Shown: one piece after another, positions 53,041 to 62,681 of the stretch | Layout: each line of letters begins with the position of its first letter | Numbering within the stretch: the first letter of the stretch is position 1 | Assembly: GCA_963790545.1 (NCBI GenBank) | Contig: CAWBPA010000026.1 | Coordinates: 131,554 to 195,553, forward strand | DNA: 64,000 nt | Direction of reading: 5' to 3' | DNA from: DATBJG01 sp963790545 | Lineage (GTDB): Bacteria > Acidobacteriota > Vicinamibacteria > Vicinamibacterales > JAMQPK01 | The notes under the pieces: generated by a model | The model's input: the letters and a program-made list of their open reading frames with translations, nothing else | Told to the model about the DNA's origin: nothing | The model's database searches: none | Position numbers and translations under genes: made by a program

Positions 53041-54573
53041 ATGCACGTCCACCTCGTCAATCCAAGTGAGCTCGCCTTCGGGACAGCCGTCATTACGCCT
53101 CGATGGCTGTTCGTATTGGCTGCGGCCACACCCAGCAAATTTGGCACCCCATTAATTGTCGACGAAACGCTGGAGAGTTTCGATGCCTCGACCGTCGCAC
53201 CCGGCGACGTTGTCGGCATCGGTATTCACACTGGCAACGCCCTGCGTGGGTACGTCGTTGGACGGCTCGCTCGGGAGCGTGGCGCGTTCGTCGTCTATGG
53301 CGGCATCCACTCCAGTCTTTATCCTGATGAAACCCGTGAGCACGGTTCAGCTCACTCTGTTGTGAAGGGTGACGGCGATCTCATCTGGCCCTCTGTTCTC
53401 GACGACTGTGCGGCTGGGACTCCGCAGCCGCTGTACGAAGGTGGGCGTGTGGAAGGGGGGGCATTTCTTCCGGCGCGGTGGGACCTTTTGCCTCGGAACC
53501 GTTACATGTGGGGATCGGTTCAAACGGTGCGTGGGTGTCCGAAGCATTGCTCGTTCTGTTCGGTCTGGCGCACGGACGGCCAGGAGCCTCGCCAGCGACG
53601 GGTCGAACAGGTGATTGAGGAAGTCGTCGCCCTTCGACGCCAGGGGATCCGCTTCATTGTGCTTGCGGACGATAACTTCTATCCCGTCACACTGGCGGAC
53701 CTTGCGGCAGCGGCCCGACGAAGCGATCCCAGCCCGCTGGCAACCCTGACGGCATTACGCCAGGAACGGTTCGACTTGATGAATCGACTGGCGGAGTTGC
53801 CCGACGACCTCGTGTTTTACACGCAGATCACCATGGAAGCTGGTGAGGATCCGGAATTTCTCCAAGCCATGCGCCGCGCTCGTATCCGAGGCGCGCTGGT
53901 CGGCGTCGAATCGGTCACACCCGAAGGGTTGAAGGCAGTCTTCAAGAATTTCAACGATGCCGGGGAAGCCCTGGTGACGAAGCTGCAAGCGTTTCGGCAG
54001 CATGGGGTGCATGTGCTTGGTTCCTTCATTTTCGGATTGCCCACCGATACTCCGGATACGTTCCGGGCAACAGCCGAAATTGCACAACGTGCCGGGGTGT
54101 CGGTTGCGCAGTTTGTGATGCTCACACCGCTACCCGGAACGATCGATTTTGCCAAGTGGGAGCGCGAGGAGTCGAGCAGCAGGGAGGTGGAGGGGATTCC
54201 GGTGAACCGTTACTGGCTGATCCCGCCTTCAAAGCGACCAAAGATCTACATGCCACACCCACTCATGGCACCAGACGAGATCCGCCACCGAACACAAGGG
54301 ACCTGGGACGAGTACTATCGGCTGCCGCTCATCTGGCATCGGTCGACCTGCGTGCGATCGTTGCGCGGACGTCTCGCCTTTGTGCTTATTTCGAAGCTGT
54401 ATCGTCAGATGTACGCAGATACCGGTATTGCGACCGATAGTGCTCGCGTGGCGAGATCGGCACGACACGCGCGCTGGGTCGCACGATTTGCTCGGCGTCT
54501 TTTTATTGGAAAGCCCATGCCGGACCTTCAAGTGCCGCCAGCACCCCAGGCCACAATGCCCTTGGCGGGATGA
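53041..54573 (+). CDS. B12-binding-domain type radical SAM protein
   Basis: The iron-sulfur motif CPKHCSFC (Cys 166, 170 and 173) binds the 4Fe-4S cluster that cleaves SAM. Residues 1-130 have the cobalamin-binding-like Rossmann layout (GDVVGIGIHTGNALRGYVVG), although the usual DxHxxG histidine is not evident. The central barrel includes LADDNFYPVTLADLAAAARR and the conserved LVGVESVTPEGLKAVFKNFN. The C-terminus is a long tail of about 130 residues. The ATG at 53041 is chosen. Its substrate is unknown. It follows blaR on the same strand. Confidence 0.9.
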   Translation: MHVHLVNPSELAFGTAVITPRWLFVLAAATPSKFGTPLIVDETLESFDASTVAPGDVVGIGIHTGNALRGYVVGRLARERGAFVVYGGIHSSLYPDETREHGSAHSVVKGDGDLIWPSVLDDCAAGTPQPLYEGGRVEGGAFLPARWDLLPRNRYMWGSVQTVRGCPKHCSFCSVWRTDGQEPRQRRVEQVIEEVVALRRQGIRFIVLADDNFYPVTLADLAAAARRSDPSPLATLTALRQERFDLMNRLAELPDDLVFYTQITMEAGEDPEFLQAMRRARIRGALVGVESVTPEGLKAVFKNFNDAGEALVTKLQAFRQHGVHVLGSFIFGLPTDTPDTFRATAEIAQRAGVSVAQFVMLTPLPGTIDFAKWEREESSSREVEGIPVNRYWLIPPSKRPKIYMPHPLMAPDEIRHRTQGTWDEYYRLPLIWHRSTCVRSLRGRLAFVLISKLYRQMYADTGIATDSARVARSARHARWVARFARRLFIGKPMPDLQVPPAPQATMPLAG

Positions 54574-54631
54574 CGGAAAACGTCTAAGCCGGTCGGCGTG
54601 GGGCGAACGTGACCGACCGGCTCGAGTCTCG

Positions 54632-56299
54632 CTACGGAAGTCGTTCCACCCCAACCAACCTCCAGCCGTCGGCCGCACGGCGGAAATAGACGTCGACTGG
54701 CGCAACGGCGGTGCCCTTGGCCGGTGGCTGAGCGGCACTCAGTTGGATCTTGACGAAGGACCCTGCGGCGGTTGGCAGCGCAGCGGGCGCCTGAACCTGA
54801 TTTCCGGCAGTCGCGGTCGGGGATCCAATTGCCGTCGTCTGGCCCGTGTCATTGTTGAATTGAGCCCACGTCGCGGAATAGCCGGTTGTCGATGCGTTTG
54901 CAACCCGGGCGGCGGCGTTCTCGAACGTCAACCGGCCGTTGTTATCGAGCGCAAAGTTCACGAGCGGGTTGACCGCGGTCAGGTAGGCCTCCCCGATCTT
55001 GTCGCGACGCTGAATCAGGATATCGCCCAGCAGCTGCTCCGCATCAGGGACTGTAAACTGCCCGGTCTTCACCATGGCGCGAATCATCTCGTCGGAGAAC
55101 GCCATCACTCGTCTCGCGGCCCAGAAGTTGTCGTCGGCGCGCGCTCTCAGGAACGCTCCGCTCGGGACGCGCGGCTTCCAGGTCGTCGGGTCAAACGCCA
55201 TCCCTTCAAACCGACCGACAGCCTTGTTGTCCACGTACGACACCGTTCGCCACCGCTCTACCGGAAAGCCCAGCAGAACCAGTTTCTTCATCACACGGCC
55301 GCCTTCGTACAAATATTCCCAGCCTTCGTCGTACAGGTGAGGTCCATTGGCGCCGCTGCCGAAAGTGGACCCGACGTCCTGCAGGTAATGCCGCACGACG
55401 CCGCGCCCATTTTCGGTGACGAGGGTATCGAGCGTGTTGCCGGCCTTCATATCGACCAGGTTGGTCCACGCACCAAACACCTTCAGGGCTCGCAGCTCGC
55501 GGCGGTGTTCATGAGGCACGATGTCGTTGGGATCATCAGGACGGGTGCCGTGATACTTGAAGCCACCCAGAACCCGCCCCGTTAAACCCTTGCCTGCCAC
55601 CGCACGATAGGTCCCATCGGCGCTCCGATGCGATCGACGAAACACATCGTCCAGATCGCTCTGTCTCATTCGGCGTCGAACGCCGGACTGCGGCCTCACC
55701 ATCGCAGTCTCCGAGATGACGAGCTGGTCGGGCCTTACGTGAATGAGGTGGTTCTCCACCTGCCAGTATCCCAGCGCCCAGAAAATCTTGTTGGCCACGA
55801 GGATGGCTCCCGTGGCGGCCTCAGGGTGTCCTTCGGCATCGAACGAGACGAACCACGTCTCGCCTTTCGCGTCCTGCATCGTGAAACCAGGTGCAGCACC
55901 AGCTTCCTTGGGCCGGCTAATCGTCCACATACCCGGAGCCGGACCCGAACCGGTCAGCGGACCACGAGCGGCCTCCTCGACCGACAGCGGCCGCGCCAGG
56001 ATTCGATTGGTAAACCAGTTCGAATCGGGCACTTCGTCAATCGTGTTGATGTTTCTGGCGCGCACATTCGGCATGGCATCGCCTGGCCGGGCGAACAGAT
56101 TGAGCGCCAGATCGAATATCAGATCGATGTCCCATTCCTGGACGCCAGAGGCCTCCTGAGTCTCTGGTTCCCGGGCAAGGGGATCGTCGTTGTAAAACTT
56201 ACGGCCCTGGCCGGACAATGACATCGTTCCGATGATCACAACCATCAGGGCGACGCCAAGTGCCGCGAGTCCGTGGGTCAAACGCGTGTATCGAACCAT
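54632..56299 (-). CDS. Secreted protein of unknown function (555 aa)
   Basis: The protein has an N-terminal signal peptide (LAALGVALMVVIIGTMSLSG) and a large globular region with SNWFTNRILARPLSVEEAAR, GETWFVSFDAEGHPEAATGA and RHYLQDVGSTFGSGANGPHL. The last ~60 residues form a separate beta-rich tail. I do not recognise its family. The beta-barrel gene lies 21 bases upstream on the same strand, so the two probably form an export or surface unit. Cell location is probably periplasm or surface. Confidence 0.7.
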   Translation of the reverse strand: MVRYTRLTHGLAALGVALMVVIIGTMSLSGQGRKFYNDDPLAREPETQEASGVQEWDIDLIFDLALNLFARPGDAMPNVRARNINTIDEVPDSNWFTNRILARPLSVEEAARGPLTGSGPAPGMWTISRPKEAGAAPGFTMQDAKGETWFVSFDAEGHPEAATGAILVANKIFWALGYWQVENHLIHVRPDQLVISETAMVRPQSGVRRRMRQSDLDDVFRRSHRSADGTYRAVAGKGLTGRVLGGFKYHGTRPDDPNDIVPHEHRRELRALKVFGAWTNLVDMKAGNTLDTLVTENGRGVVRHYLQDVGSTFGSGANGPHLYDEGWEYLYEGGRVMKKLVLLGFPVERWRTVSYVDNKAVGRFEGMAFDPTTWKPRVPSGAFLRARADDNFWAARRVMAFSDEMIRAMVKTGQFTVPDAEQLLGDILIQRRDKIGEAYLTAVNPLVNFALDNNGRLTFENAAARVANASTTGYSATWAQFNNDTGQTTAIGSPTATAGNQVQAPAALPTAAGSFVKIQLSAAQPPAKGTAVAPVDVYFRRAADGWRLVGVERLP

Positions 56300-56320
56300 T
56301 CCTGTACTCCTCGCGTGCCG

Positions 56321-57542
56321 TTAAAAGGCGGCGCCTCCACTGAAGACGATGTTTGGACCTTCATCGCCATGCGCAAATTCAATCCGAAGTGGCGTTGACA
56401 AAGGTCCATGGAAGCGGATTCCGATGCCGACATTGCTCTTGAGTCCATTAAAGTCCAGGTCACTGCGCTGGCTCGTGACCTTGCCGGCATCGTAGAAAAT
56501 CGCCATGTCGATGGCCAGAGGACTCGGAATCCAGCGAAACTCCCCTGAAAGGAGAAGACTGTGCCGATCGCGGAACCGCCAACTGGAATACGCGCGAAGC
56601 GTGCTCCCGCTGCCGAGTGAGGGCATCAGGAAATATGGCACGACGTCATCGTCGCTCACCGTCGTTTGCACGAAACCGTGGAACGAAAGCACCCAGTTTT
56701 CCTTCAAGATCGGCAAGTGCTGGATAATCTCGCCATCGACTCGATCGAAGCTGTACACCGAATCCCGATCATCGTAATTGTGATACGACACCTGATAGAG
56801 TCCGCCAGTACGAGCGTAGCCAGGAGACGGCCGCCAATCAATCCCGGCCGACCCGACTGAATGAATGTACTTGGGATTGTCGCCAAGGCCCGGCGCCGTC
56901 GCAGGCGTGAACACTGTCTCGATGGACGGGTGCCTCCCCGACGAGCCTTCTTCAAGCTTGTAATCTTCGTAAGTCGTGCCAGCGCCGAAGACTACCCATG
57001 GTACAGGACGCAAGGCGATATCACCGCCAACATAGCCTTGCTTCAGACGGAAGTTCGTTTGGCTGTCCAGGCTGCTGTCGATGCCCAGTCCGTAGTAAGC
57101 CACCTGAGTTGCATCACGCCATCCGACACGGGCGTGCCAGTCAAATCGACCGCCGCCGTGCCCAGGCGAATCGGTGCTCCACTCGACAAGCTTGTACGAC
57201 CTGATCGAATACAACCCTCGAATGTTCCACTGCGTACGGTCTCCATAGTACCGGCGATATCCGGCTCCCAACGTGAAGCCGCCGCCACTATACACGCTGC
57301 CGAAGAAGGGGTAGAACCCGTTCGGCGATTCGAGGAAATTCCCCTTTATTCGAAGAAACAACTTCTCGCCGCCGCTGGGCTCGGTACGGCTTGGCCTCCT
57401 TGGCTTTCGCCGCTTGCTCGGCGGCAATGATTGCCGCGCGCGAGTCCTGAGCCGATGCGACCGGTGCGAAGACCGCCACTATCCAAGCTATCCAGAATGC
57501 AATGACATAGCATTTCTCTCTTGAACCAGTGTTCTGCATCAA
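56321..57542 (-). CDS. BamA/TamA-like outer-membrane barrel protein, frame broken once
   Basis: The first part holds a signal peptide (VIAFWIAWIVAVFAPVASAQ) and a charged helix (AAEQAAKAKEAKPY). The second, in another frame, begins EPSGGEKLFLRIKGNFLESP and has strands typical of surface antigen/BamA barrels (GGFTLGAGYRRYYGDRTQWN, LLLSGEFRWIPSPLAIDMAI), ending with GGAAF. The join lies near 57385 and needs one base change. The POTRA repeats are lacking, so it is a short barrel of about 400 residues. The 555-aa secreted protein follows directly. Confidence 0.78.
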
Positions 57543-57747
57543 GGAACCTACTCCTCGTGTTCAGCAACCATCGTTAGAAGGATAGCCGCAGGCGAGTGAC
57601 CAGCCCGGGGCGCGATGCAGCGCGTAGTGTACATCGTTACCGAGGCCGAAGGGCTCCCGACCTCGCGATGGCTCGCGGGGCCGTGATACGCTGCCCAAGA
57701 CTATAAGAAAAGACCCGCTTTCGCACGCTGATCATAACTGGTCGCCG

Positions 57748-59892
57748 ATGACGTTCTCCAACAAGATTCTCACCGGCCTGATCGCTGGCATCTTCGTGGG
57801 CCTGTTCCTCGGGGAGTATGCCGCGGCGCTGAAATGGGCGGCTGATGGCTTCGTCAAGCTGCTTCAGATGACGGTGTTGCCCTATGTGACCGTCTCTATA
57901 GCCGGCAGTCTTGGACGGCTCTCGGCTAGCCATGCACGGTTGCTGGGCATTCGCGCGGGGCTCGTGCTGGTGGGGCTTTGGGGCCTGGCCCTTGTCTTTG
58001 CGGGGCTCATCGCGCTGACGTTCCCTCACGTCGAGAGTGCCACCTTCTTCAGCACGACACTGATCGAACCACGGCCACCGTTCGATTTTGTCGATCTCTA
58101 TATTCCGGCCAATCCGTTCAACTCGTTGGCAAACAACGTGGTGCCCGCTGTGGTGTTGTTTTCGGTCGTGCTCGGGGTCGCGCTCATTGGCCTCGAGCGT
58201 AAGCAGGTCGTGCTCGATCTGCTGGAGGTTGCAGCCCAGGCGCTGGCCCGCGCGGCACGTTTCGTCGTACGGCTCACGCCTTACGGGCTGTTTGCAATCG
58301 CGGCAACGGCCACAGGAACGCTCAATTTCGAACAGGTGGGTTACCTGCAGGTCTACCTCGTCTCGTACGTCCTGGTGGCGCTGCTCGTCGCACTCTGGGT
58401 ATTACCTGGGCTCGTCGCGGCGCTCACGTCGATTCGCGTCCGTGACATGATGCGTCTCACACGCGACGCACTCATCACCGCCTTCGTAGCCGGCGATCTT
58501 TTCATCGTCCTGCCGGTTCTCATCGATGCGAGCAAGATACTCATCGACCAACATCGTCTCGCCGAAGGCCAAAAGACCTCGCTACCTGACGTGATCGTTC
58601 CGGCGTCATTCAACTTTCCCCACACCGGGAAGCTACTGTCGCTCAGCTTCATCCTTTTTGCGGGATGGTTTACTGATGCAGCCGTGCGACTGGCCGATTA
58701 TCCGCGCCTTGCCCTGACGGGCCTGGTGACGTTCTTTGGAAGCCTCAACGTTGCGGTTCCATTTCTGCTCGATCTGTTTCGCATACCCGTCGATACCTTC
58801 CAGCTCTTCCTGGCAAGTGGGGTCATCAACTCGCGGTTTGGCACGCTGGTCGCGGCCGTCCACACGCTCACCATCGCGCTACTCGGCACCTGCGCGGTGA
58901 CGGGTTCGCTCAAATGGGAGCGTCGCCGGCTTTTCCGGTACGCGGTGGTGACAGCAGCGCTGACGATCGCCGTGGTGGGCGGCACCCGCGTGCTCTTCGG
59001 GCGGATCCTGCAACAAGAGTACACGAAGGACAAGGTCCTTGCCGGCATGCACTTGCGCCGGCAACCCGGACCAGCGGTCGTGCATCGCACGCCTCCCGCA
59101 GTCATGCCAGACCGCAGGGAGGGAGGACAACTGGAAGCGATCCGAGCCCGGGGCGTCCTGCGCGTGGGTTACCTCCCTGATGCGCTGCCTTTCGCCTTCT
59201 TCAACGCCCGCGACGAGCTCGTCGGCTTCGACATTGAAATGGCGCACCACCTTGCGACCGAGCTCGGCCTTCGGCTCGAATTCCTGCCTGTCGACCGTGC
59301 GCAGTTCGAGGACCAGACAAACAGCGGCTACTGCGACATTGTCATGTCGGGCGTTGTCTTGACGACGAGGCGGGCGAGTCGCGTGCTGTTTTCCTCGCCC
59401 TATTTGGACGAAACCATGGGCTTGCTCGTTCCGGATGGGGAGAGGGACCAGTTCTCGAGCTGGGATCGAATCCGTGCGCTCGGCGAAATTACACTCCTCG
59501 TACCGGATGCTCCGTATTACATCGACAAGGTGCGGGAACGGGCGCCACGCGCGAAGCTGCGAATCGCTCGAGATGCAGCGAGCCTGCTGACGTCACCGCA
59601 AGGCGACTTCGACGCCATCGTGATGACTGCCGAACGCGGATCCGCTTGGACTCTGATCTATCCGCAATACACGGTCGTCGTGCCCGAACCAGGCGTCGTG
59701 AAAGTGCCGTTGGCGTACCCGATTGCAGCAAGGGACGCCTTCTTTGCCGACTTCATCAACACGTGGATCGAGCTCAAACGCAAGGACGGGACGGTTGATG
59801 AGCTCTACAAGTATTGGATCCTCGGACAGAACGCGACACCCCGACAGCCTCGCTGGTCCATCATTCGCAACGTGCTCGGTTGGGTGGAGTGA
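57748..59892 (+). CDS. Fused dicarboxylate/amino-acid symporter and solute-binding protein
   Basis: Residues ~1-425 match a DAACS/Glt-type Na+ or H+ symporter (TGLIAGIFVGLFLGEYAA, NPFNSLANNVVPAVVLFSVV, FFGSLNVAVPFLLDLF). Residues ~465-690 match an SBP_bac_3 amino-acid-binding protein (VLRVGYLPDALPFAFFNARD, DELVGFDIEMAHHLATELG). The usual NMDGT signature is replaced by NFPHTG (around Asn 289), so coupling or specificity may differ. A secondary symporter joined to a solute-binding domain on one chain is unusual: binding proteins normally serve ABC or TRAP systems. The ORF is intact over 714 aa, with no frame break at the junction. Confidence 0.88.
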   Translation: MTFSNKILTGLIAGIFVGLFLGEYAAALKWAADGFVKLLQMTVLPYVTVSIAGSLGRLSASHARLLGIRAGLVLVGLWGLALVFAGLIALTFPHVESATFFSTTLIEPRPPFDFVDLYIPANPFNSLANNVVPAVVLFSVVLGVALIGLERKQVVLDLLEVAAQALARAARFVVRLTPYGLFAIAATATGTLNFEQVGYLQVYLVSYVLVALLVALWVLPGLVAALTSIRVRDMMRLTRDALITAFVAGDLFIVLPVLIDASKILIDQHRLAEGQKTSLPDVIVPASFNFPHTGKLLSLSFILFAGWFTDAAVRLADYPRLALTGLVTFFGSLNVAVPFLLDLFRIPVDTFQLFLASGVINSRFGTLVAAVHTLTIALLGTCAVTGSLKWERRRLFRYAVVTAALTIAVVGGTRVLFGRILQQEYTKDKVLAGMHLRRQPGPAVVHRTPPAVMPDRREGGQLEAIRARGVLRVGYLPDALPFAFFNARDELVGFDIEMAHHLATELGLRLEFLPVDRAQFEDQTNSGYCDIVMSGVVLTTRRASRVLFSSPYLDETMGLLVPDGERDQFSSWDRIRALGEITLLVPDAPYYIDKVRERAPRAKLRIARDAASLLTSPQGDFDAIVMTAERGSAWTLIYPQYTVVVPEPGVVKVPLAYPIAARDAFFADFINTWIELKRKDGTVDELYKYWILGQNATPRQPRWSIIRNVLGWVE

Positions 59893-59935
59893 GGTTCGCA
59901 CAGTCTCGGCGGGTGAACACTATCGCGCAATGACG

Positions 59936-60544
59936 TCAGCTCTTCAGCTTCCCAATGAAGCGCTCATAGTCTGCGGGCGTATCGATATCGACAAACGCTC
60001 CTTCATCCGTGACTGGAACATCCAGAATCGCGTCTCGATGAGCATTCACGATGGGCTTTGCTCCGACCGCTGGATCGCCAGCACGAAGGTCGTCGAACAA
60101 CTGGCGATCGAACACGACCGGGTGGCCGTGCCGATCCCCGTTGACGGGTCGGACGAGAGCCATGTTCGGATGCCGGCTGTACGCGTCGAGGACAGCACGG
60201 ACTGTACTGCTCGAGACGAGCGGGAGGTCGACGAGCGTGACGAGCACGCCGCGGACTCCGGGACGATCGGCCGCACGCAGGCCGGCCTGCAGCGAGGACA
60301 ACTGCCCTTTCGGGTAGTCCGGATTCTCTACCACCCTCACGGAGAAGCCGAACGGTCCCATCGACGCCTTGATCGAGGCTCCGTCGTGACCGACCACCAC
60401 CAGCACGTCGTCCACATCGGCCTCGCGGAGCGTGGTGAGAATGCGGGACAGGAATGTCTCGCGACCGTCACCGAGCGGCAACAACGGCTTCGGCCGGCCC
60501 ATACGGGTCGACGCCCCGGCAGCAAGCACAATGGCAGGCACCAT
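59936..60544 (-). CDS. MobA/MocA-like nucleotidyltransferase
   Basis: The 202-residue protein has the signature VLAAGASTRMGRPKPLLPLG, the nucleotide-binding loop of molybdopterin-type cytidylyl or guanylyl transferases. DVLVVVGHDG and VLVTLVDLPLVSS complete the core, with a second Asp-rich motif for metal. The family also includes enzymes that activate other sugar phosphates. The ATG at 60544 gives VPAIVLAAG. It stands alone on the minus strand, and a hairpin (60583-60609) follows upstream. Confidence 0.88.
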   Translation of the reverse strand: MVPAIVLAAGASTRMGRPKPLLPLGDGRETFLSRILTTLREADVDDVLVVVGHDGASIKASMGPFGFSVRVVENPDYPKGQLSSLQAGLRAADRPGVRGVLVTLVDLPLVSSSTVRAVLDAYSRHPNMALVRPVNGDRHGHPVVFDRQLFDDLRAGDPAVGAKPIVNAHRDAILDVPVTDEGAFVDIDTPADYERFIGKLKS

Positions 60545-60582
60545 GGGTATTCGCGGCGGTCTGCGCGACAGTGTAGCTGATC

Positions 60583-60609
60583 GGCCGCTTCACGGGACTT
60601 CAAGCGGCC
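60583..60609. terminator. Terminator-like hairpin GGCCGCTT / AAGCGGCC
   Basis: Perfect arms (60583-60590 and 60602-60609) around an eleven-base loop lie between the divergent MobA-like and zinc-ribbon genes. There is no U-run, so a role as terminator is uncertain. Confidence 0.4.
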
Positions 60610-60644
60610 GCTGACCTGATGGACGAACTACGCTAGAATTCTCT

Positions 60645-60827
60645 ATGCCCGACGTGGACATTCGCATCCGTTGCCAGCGCTGTGGCGAACAGATGGAGCT
60701 TCGCGACCCGCCTCCTGGCCATCCCTGGAAGCCCGACCAATTCTGGGTCTGCCTGCGATGCGGTCGCCATTTCTGGACGACCTACACCTCTCCCACGCGG
60801 GAAAAGGCCAAACCGGCCGCCGAATAA
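60645..60827 (+). CDS. Small zinc-ribbon protein (60 aa)
   Basis: The product starts MPDVDIRIRCQRCGEQMELR and has a second pair CLRCG, the two CxxC knuckles of a zinc ribbon. The tail is Lys/Ala-rich. It is probably cytoplasmic. Similar tiny ribbons lie at 17.2 and 17.5 kb. The next small acidic gene is on the same strand. Confidence 0.7.
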   Translation: MPDVDIRIRCQRCGEQMELRDPPPGHPWKPDQFWVCLRCGRHFWTTYTSPTREKAKPAAE

Positions 60828-60854
60828 GCATTCGACCCCATTCTGGTTACCTTT

Positions 60855-61097
60855 ATGACCTCACTGCGCTTGGTGTCCGCGCCCCATCTTCAGGACGACG
60901 ACGACGATCTCCTCGACGACGAGGAAGACTTCGAACGGGAGGAACAAGACGAACTCGACGATGAAGACGCTGACGAAGACGAGGACGAGGAGGAGGAGGA
61001 AGAAGACGGAACATGGTATGTAGGAACCGGACGAAAGAGCGGCATTCGACCTAACTTGACTTCAGGTAGCGAAGTTTTTACACTGACCCCGTCCTAA
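60855..61097 (+). CDS. Small, strongly acidic protein
   Basis: After a short head (MTSLRLVSAPHLQ) the sequence is dominated by Asp and Glu (DDDDDLLDDEEDFEREEQDE, then EDEDEEEEEEDG), followed by TWYVGTGRKSGI. Such acidic tails occur in small DNA- or metal-linked proteins. Because the repeat codons gaN drive the pattern, I hold the coding call at moderate confidence. It lies between a zinc ribbon and a cold-shock gene. Confidence 0.45.
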   Translation: MTSLRLVSAPHLQDDDDDLLDDEEDFEREEQDELDDEDADEDEDEEEEEEDGTWYVGTGRKSGIRPNLTSGSEVFTLTPS

Positions 61098-61356
61098 TCA
61101 CAGCTTCCTTCATTCTTTTACTTAATAGAGGAACCTCGACAGCACTAATTCCGGCCGGAATTATGGGCCTGGGTTCAGGTTTCCAAACCGGCCGCCGGGT
61201 TCGAGGCCACGTTGTTCCACGGGATACTCGGAAGGTCGTCGGCGTTTGCATTCAGCCCCTCAACGGGCCCCCGCCACGCTCCCCCGGTCCCCCGCGCAAC
61301 CCGCCTCGGGAGCCTTGAGATGTTCTCAGGGTTTTCGTTCATCGGAGGACACGGGT

Positions 61357-61563
61357 ATGCCGACCGGCACCATTGCAAGGCTCCTCATCGACAAAGGCTT
61401 CGGATTTATTCGCGACGAAGGCGGGATTGAACACTTCTTCCACCGCAGTGCTGTCAGGGGAGCCGTGTTCGAACTGCTGCGCGAAGGTCAGCGTGTCGAG
61501 TTTCAGACCGAAGAATCAGCTAAAGGTCCGCGCGCCGGCGATGTCCGTCTAATCGAGGGTTAG
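61357..61563 (+). CDS. Cold-shock-domain protein
   Basis: The protein starts MPTGTIARLLIDKGFGFIRD and continues GGIEHFFHRSAVRGAVFELL, including the RNP1-like KGFGFI and RNP2-like HFFHRS motifs. It binds single-stranded RNA or DNA and acts as an RNA chaperone. The ATG at 61357 follows ATCGGAGGA. The 259 bases before it back to the acidic gene may hold a leader, as cold-shock mRNAs often have one. Length of 68 aa is standard. Confidence 0.9.
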   Translation: MPTGTIARLLIDKGFGFIRDEGGIEHFFHRSAVRGAVFELLREGQRVEFQTEESAKGPRAGDVRLIEG

Positions 61564-61684
61564 TCTCTGATGCCGGCCCTCGAGATCAGGGCCGGCCTTC
61601 GAATGCTCGGTGGTTGTCGACCGTCCTTCCCTGCCGGTCTGACCAGAAAGCTGCGTACAGCGTTCGCGCATCACCTGACGCAAT

Positions 61685-62368
61685 TCATTCCAGCAGCCTC
61701 AAGAACGCCTCCGTGTCGCTGAGATCCTCGAAGACCTCGTGAGCTCCACTGCCGCGAAGCGTCGCCACGTCAGCGGGCCCCGTGGCGACGGCGACCGCGC
61801 GCGCGCCTGCCGCGACCGCACAAGCGACATCGAGTGGGGTATCACCCACCACGAGAATTCGCCCGGCATCGACAAGTTTCGCACCGTGGATCCGCGCGCG
61901 CTCAATCGCGATTGGTACCAGTAGATTTCGATCTTCAGCATCCTCACCAAATGCGCCGCACGGGAAATACCGCCAGAGATCGAAGTGCTGCAGCTTGAGA
62001 CGGGCGGAGGGTCCGAAGTTTCCAGTCAGCAAGGCGAGGAATACGTCCTCTCGTTGCGAGAGCGCTTCGAGCAGCGGACGGACACCAGGCATGACGCGCT
62101 TACCCGGATGTGGTTCCTGCAGCGCGTCGGCCAGATGGTCGTAGTAACACGATCGAAAACGCCCGACGAGATCATCCCCGTAGGTCAGCCCGGCACGGGC
62201 CAGCGCCTGGGCAAGCAGACTCGAATCGGTACGTCCCGGCATCGGGATGCCATCGAATGCGTTGTCAACCTGGAATACGTCGTGGAAGGCGCGACGCATG
62301 GCCCGACTGCCAGCACCTCCGGTCAGCACCAGCGTGCCGTCGATGTCAAAAAGGATGATGTACGACAA
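61685..62368 (-). CDS. HAD-family hydrolase (phosphoglycolate phosphatase-like)
   Basis: HAD motif I is LFDIDGTLVLTGG, motif II falls in LALLTGNFGPSARLKL, and motif IV is ILVVGDTPLDVACAVAAGA. Such proteins hydrolyse phosphate esters such as 2-phosphoglycolate or nucleotides. The TTG at 62368 (LSYIILFDIDGT) is chosen because the ORF before it does not resemble protein, and it lies nine bases after the upstream cold-shock gene's stop. The pair is probably one transcript. Substrate not resolved. Confidence 0.85.
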   Translation of the reverse strand: MSYIILFDIDGTLVLTGGAGSRAMRRAFHDVFQVDNAFDGIPMPGRTDSSLLAQALARAGLTYGDDLVGRFRSCYYDHLADALQEPHPGKRVMPGVRPLLEALSQREDVFLALLTGNFGPSARLKLQHFDLWRYFPCGAFGEDAEDRNLLVPIAIERARIHGAKLVDAGRILVVGDTPLDVACAVAAGARAVAVATGPADVATLRGSGAHEVFEDLSDTEAFLRLLE

Positions 62369-62376
62369 CCGGGCTG

Positions 62377-62580
62377 TCAGTCCTGGGTGCGAATGTTGGT
62401 CGCACGAGGACCTTTGGGTGAAGGCTCCTCGTCGAAGCTTACGCGTTGTCCTTCTGCGAGCTTGTCGAACTCTCCAGCTGTCACTCCGCTCCGATGAAAA
62501 AACCAGTCCTGGCCACCTTCGTCGCGAAGAAATCCAAACCCGCGATCCCGAACAATGCGTTTGATCGTGCCGTTCGGCAT
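62377..62580 (-). CDS. Cold-shock-domain protein (second copy)
   Basis: The 67-residue sequence MPNGTIKRIVRDRGFGFLRD carries the RNP1 motif, and GGQDWFFHRSGVTAGEFDKL the RNP2 motif. It is related to the copy at 61.4 kb. It is transcribed together with the HAD gene, which starts nine bases later. The ATG at 62580 is used. Confidence 0.9.
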   Translation of the reverse strand: MPNGTIKRIVRDRGFGFLRDEGGQDWFFHRSGVTAGEFDKLAEGQRVSFDEEPSPKGPRATNIRTQD

Positions 62581-62681
62581 CTGAACCTCCAGCACGCCTC
62601 TCGCGTAGGTGCACGTCGGCGCACAGTGCACGAAGCACTCTCCTGATTGTCCTGCGGAGGCAAGGCTCGGTCAAGCGGGTA

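Noticed and set aside
61175..61378. Minus-strand 67-aa frame over the cold-shock leader
   Set aside because: Low-quality composition; overlaps the leader and the start of a clear cold-shock gene.
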